DNA of 64,000 nt from Vandiemenella viatica (Eukaryota > Arthropoda > Insecta > Orthoptera > Morabidae). Below the pieces are notes generated by a model. That model saw only the letters and a list, made by a program, of their open reading frames with translations, made no database searches and was not told where the DNA came from. Of the stretch, positions 61,020 to 64,000 are shown piece after piece. Position numbers and translations under genes: made by a program. How positions within the stretch are numbered: the first letter of the stretch is position 1; each line of letters starts with the position of its first letter. Location of the stretch: positions 5,084,001 through 5,148,000 of the forward strand of contig JARYHS010006964.1 in NCBI GenBank assembly GCA_031002005.1, in the 5' to 3' direction.

Positions 61020-61111
61020 CGTGGCCACAGGAACACCGCACCTGGCCGGCATCCTGTTTATTACTGATATCACGGCTAAAATACACAGTAATAAACCACA
61101 AGATTTTTATA
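61020..61111 (-). promoter_or_regulatory. TATA promoter module of pseudogene A
   Basis: TATAAAA at 61111-61105, GTGATATCAG about 35 nt on, and GCCAGGTGCGG at 61041, followed by TCCTGTGGCCACGCCTTCCT. The order matches 22619 and onward (gene B) and 17357 and onward. Where gene B has ACAATGAAG and a donor, this copy has diverged AT-rich sequence, so no start codon is available. Confidence 0.5.
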
Positions 61112-61959
61112 GAATGCACAAATGTATTATTTTACTAAAACCAGCATTATGCTTTACCCTAATATTACAGATTCGGTCAAATAAAACGATTTTATAGACT
61201 TAAAATCCAAACATTTAAGAAGAATAACGTTGCTACATTTTAGTTTGTTGGTGAAGATTGCCATGACAAACATTCAAATGTTCACAAACTGCTTACTGTA
61301 TCATCATATCAAATTATAATTCTTTATACTATATTTCTCGGCTAAATGGTTGATCCATATAACTATTCCTCTAATTCTTTAGGAAAAAGCAAAATACATA
61401 AAAAATTAAACAAATTTGTAAGAGGACTTGAAACAATAATTACACACAGTGTAATGAAGTATGACAAAATATAGAACAATTGTTCTTGATTGCGATGATA
61501 TATTCTATACAGATCCCATATATGAATCCTATAACTATATATCAATTTTTATAGATATTTATTTTAAGCTATGTAAGTATCATTTAATATTAAATAAATA
61601 TATTAAAATAAATTCAATAATTTAGTTGAATTACAAATTTCTTTAAAAAGCCATGTATAAATAAAAAGCTTTTTATTGTAAAATGAACTTATACCTTTCA
61701 GAACAATAAAACGTTCTGAGCATTTTGCAGCAATGTTAACAGGCTCGTCATCTAATATTTATTCTTTTATTCACCACATTCCACGTCGGCAAATATTCTT
61801 TTCCTATCCCATAGTTAATGCAAATGTATGATTTTTTGTAATGTTGATTTCAAATTGGAAGAAAAGCCATCCATATCAAGTGAGACATGCAACAATCAAA
61901 TTTAATTAGGAATACATTACAATTAGAATTTCCAAAAAATAATGTAACTAAAAGTTCCC
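61112..61959. other. AT-rich upstream spacer
   Basis: No gene or recognised repeat. The 60-codon frame at 61363-61545 has no support. Confidence 0.35.
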
Positions 61960-62960
61960 TTGTCATAATGTACCGTATTACAGAAGAGTAATCTCAGGTA
62001 GACTTCGTTGTATTAGATTTTTTTAAAAGCTTTCGGCACTTGTGCCTCAAACTATGTTACTTAGAAAACTTCGTGGTTGTGGCATATCTAGAAAAATATT
62101 CAACTGGGTTGCAGAATTTCTGAAGGGCAGAACACAGTGTGTAGTTTTTGACGGTGTGCGTTCATCACTTACTGAAGTGAGGTCCGGGGTTCCCTCTGGG
62201 AAGTGTGGTAGGGCCTCTATGTTTTTTATATAGATTAATCATATATGCCACTTAATAAGGGGGAAGAAAAGACTATTTGCCGATGATGCTATTATTCATA
62301 GTGAAATCACATCCCAGGAAGACTGCGCTTTGTTACAAGACGATATTATGAAAATAATTGCGTGGTATAAAGCCTGGCAGTTGGCGTTAAACTAAAAAGT
62401 GTCAACTCATGCGTATAAGTAAAAGTTGACCCCACTTAGATCTGAATATACAATTAGTGACCCTGTTCTTATAACAGTATATTCCGCTAAATTCTTAGGG
62501 GTAAGCATTCGTAATATTTTGTCGTGGAATGAGTATGTCGAGAAGGTAATGGGGAAATCAAATTGCATGTTTCAATTTCTAGGTTGTAATTTAAAATAGT
62601 GCACCCAGGAAGTTAAATCAATTGCATACAAGTCACTAGTGCGTCCTCAATTAGAATATTGTTGTTCTGTGTGGGGTCCCCATAAAAGAGGTTAATGGAG
62701 GTATTGGAGAAGGTCCAAAGAAGAGCCGCCCGATTCGTGGCAGCTGTATATAGTTGGAGGGAAAGCGCGATGTTGAAGGAGTTAGGTTGGGAAGACCTGG
62801 AACACCGAGGGTGTTGCTCTCAACAGAAACTATTTGAAAAATTCACGACTGACTTATCTCCGGATGACAGGAAAAAAATGTTACTACCAGCAACATTCAT
62901 ATCTAGGAATGTCCGCGAAAATAAGAAAAGAATCATTTCTGTAATCATTTTTCCCGAGTA
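61960..62960 (+). mobile_element. CR1/L2-like LINE fragment related to the 25.5-kb LINE
   Basis: VVLDFFKSFRHL-like palm start, then LLRKLRGCGISRKIFNWVAE and EVRSGVPSG, LFADDAIIHS (catalytic ADD kept), and VQRRAARFVAAVYSWRES. The layout parallels the ORF2 thumb of the 25521-32659 element but is more diverged, with frameshifts and stops. No endonuclease and no 5' part are attached. Confidence 0.7.
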
Positions 62961-62999
62961 ATTAGGGAATGAAACAGAAAGGATTTACTGGGCGAGTAA

Positions 63000-63110
63000 A
63001 CTTACTTGATAAAGCTCTTCGGCCATCCTGATCTGGTTTTTCAATGGTTTCGCAGATCACTCTAGCCGAGTGCCGGAATGGTTCCTCACAATCGCCAATG
63101 GACGCCACCT
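63000..63110 (-). repeat. Dispersed repeat, copy 2
   Basis: Minus-strand counterpart of 58361-58480. It includes ATGGCCGAAGAGC followed by CAAGTAAGT, which mimics a start-codon exon with a good donor. I treat it as repeat, since the flanks match the dispersed element. Confidence 0.45.
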
Positions 63111-63828
63111 GCCATATCCCATAAATCCCTTCCAAACTATTTTACTTTCCGCCAAGCACTTTTAGTGAATCATGGAGAAATAATAATAATAACAATAATA
63201 ATAAAAATGTATTTTAAATTCAGGAATAACACTTTAAAATAAAATATCAGAGGAAGTAAAATTTTTTTCATGTAGCTCATTTAAAACAAAACTAAGGGCA
63301 TTTCTAGTCTGACACAATTTTTACTCTACTAGTGAATACATGGGCTCGAAAAAAATTATGCTTAAGATACACGAATTCCTGTTTCCATCCACTCTTGTAC
63401 CATAATTAAATTTTCTTCGTGTCTACTTATTTTTTAAATGTGATTTATTGTCATTGTATTACTCGTATATTTTTATCCATCTTCAGCTCATATTTACACA
63501 TAACATACTACTATTAACATGACTTATCCAGTGTTAAATGTGAACTTGTACTCTAAATTGTCTAATTTGATTAATAAAGCATTACAGAAATTTAATTTGC
63601 AAGATTTTTATGGTCTTAAAATATATTTGACAACAGTAATGATTGCATAATAGCTTTTTTCAAATATCTTTTTGATAATTACTTTTTTCAGTTATTTTAG
63701 TGATTACCCTAGCCAACAGATCAATTTGAATACCCTTGAAGCAATATCACGAGACCCTGTGAGTAGGTGTACCTCTAATTTGGAATCTCTGGTATAAAGC
63801 ATGTAGAGAGTTATTTGACCTATCAGCG

Positions 63829-63867
<39 letters not shown>

Positions 63868-64000
63868 TACTAACCTCCCCATTTTCGAATAAAAAAATTA
63901 CAGGCCATTTTTCAAAACATAAAATATTCTCATTCTTGTAATAAATAATCTAGTCCATAGAATCTTCATAACCCATTTTTTGAAACAGTGATTCGATGGA
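63111..64000. other. AT-rich end of window
   Basis: Contains an (AAT)n-like stretch near 63180-63206 and a T32 run at about 63829-63860. No gene seen. Confidence 0.35.

Larger units (their letters stand above)
34505..61111 (-). pseudogene. LRR receptor pseudogene A, whole unit
   Basis: Decayed tandem paralogue of gene B with collinear exons: 57406-57737, 49874-50078, 48135-48332, 37495-39140 and about 34591-34810. Donor and acceptor sites are mostly kept, and two exons match gene B in length exactly. Lesions: TAG at 49919-49921, stops and frameshifts in the linker repeats, TAA at 37517-37519, TAG at 34807-34809, and a 1-nt deletion plus further stop in the tail. The promoter-like module at 61041-61111 has no ATG/donor pair. 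Transposons fill the introns. It could still be transcribed; translation of a full receptor is ruled out by the sequence as given. Confidence 0.8.

Noticed and set aside
63006..63026. ATG GCC GAA GAG CTT TAT CAA with a GTAAGT donor as start exon of copy A
   Set aside because: The sequence belongs to a dispersed repeat also seen at 58361-58480, so the start-plus-donor pattern is probably chance.

Overview
This window looks like nuclear DNA from a large, repeat-rich, AT-rich insect genome. Short exons with consensus splice sites lie kilobases apart, and most of the rest is degenerate LINEs, Tc1/mariner elements and small inverted-repeat elements. The repeat mix fits a polyneopteran such as an orthopteran, but that assignment is inference and no species can be named.

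The only host genes I can support are two tandem paralogues on the minus strand. Each encodes a leucine-rich-repeat (LRR) single-pass membrane protein. Gene B (about 0.75-22.6 kb) can be assembled as six exons: ATG exon 22487-22492, then 14355-14647, 10023-10227, 6749-6946, 5275-5639 and 853-1045. Every splice phase matches and the total is 1260 nt, or 419 residues plus a stop. The order is signal peptide, LRR N-cap, about four LRRs, LRR C-cap, linker, transmembrane helix, basic stop-transfer run, and a short tail with four clustered tyrosines. A TATA box lies upstream and an AATAAA signal downstream.

Gene A (about 34.5-61.1 kb) has the same exon order and most of the same splice sites, but it is a pseudogene. 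It has a TAG in the LRR exon, a TAA after the membrane segment, a TAG as first full codon of the tail exon, frameshifts, and no recognisable start-codon exon. Its linker exon has grown into about 13 tandem copies of a roughly 102-bp (34-residue) unit that gene B has only as a trace. Intron blocks and 3' flanks also align between A and B, so the whole locus was duplicated.

Between the genes (about 22.7-34.5 kb) is a nested transposon stack. A 1.88-kb DNA element sits in the 5' monomer array of a CR1-like LINE. That LINE split an RTE-like LINE, whose A-tail abuts a Tc1 fragment. Other mobile DNA includes a mariner (36.1-37.4 kb), a Tc1-like element (48.4-49.6 kb), a DDE-transposase remnant (3.9-5.1 kb), several copies of a second LINE family, and TIR or foldback elements at 10.3, 52.5 and 53.3 kb. 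I saw no rRNA, CRISPR or convincing intact tRNA.

Most exciting candidate: an LRR receptor family with an SH2-ligand-like tyrosine tail, one intact and one decayed copy, and a coding minisatellite in the decayed copy. Gene models rest on reading splice sites and paralogue conservation; no transcript or database evidence was available.
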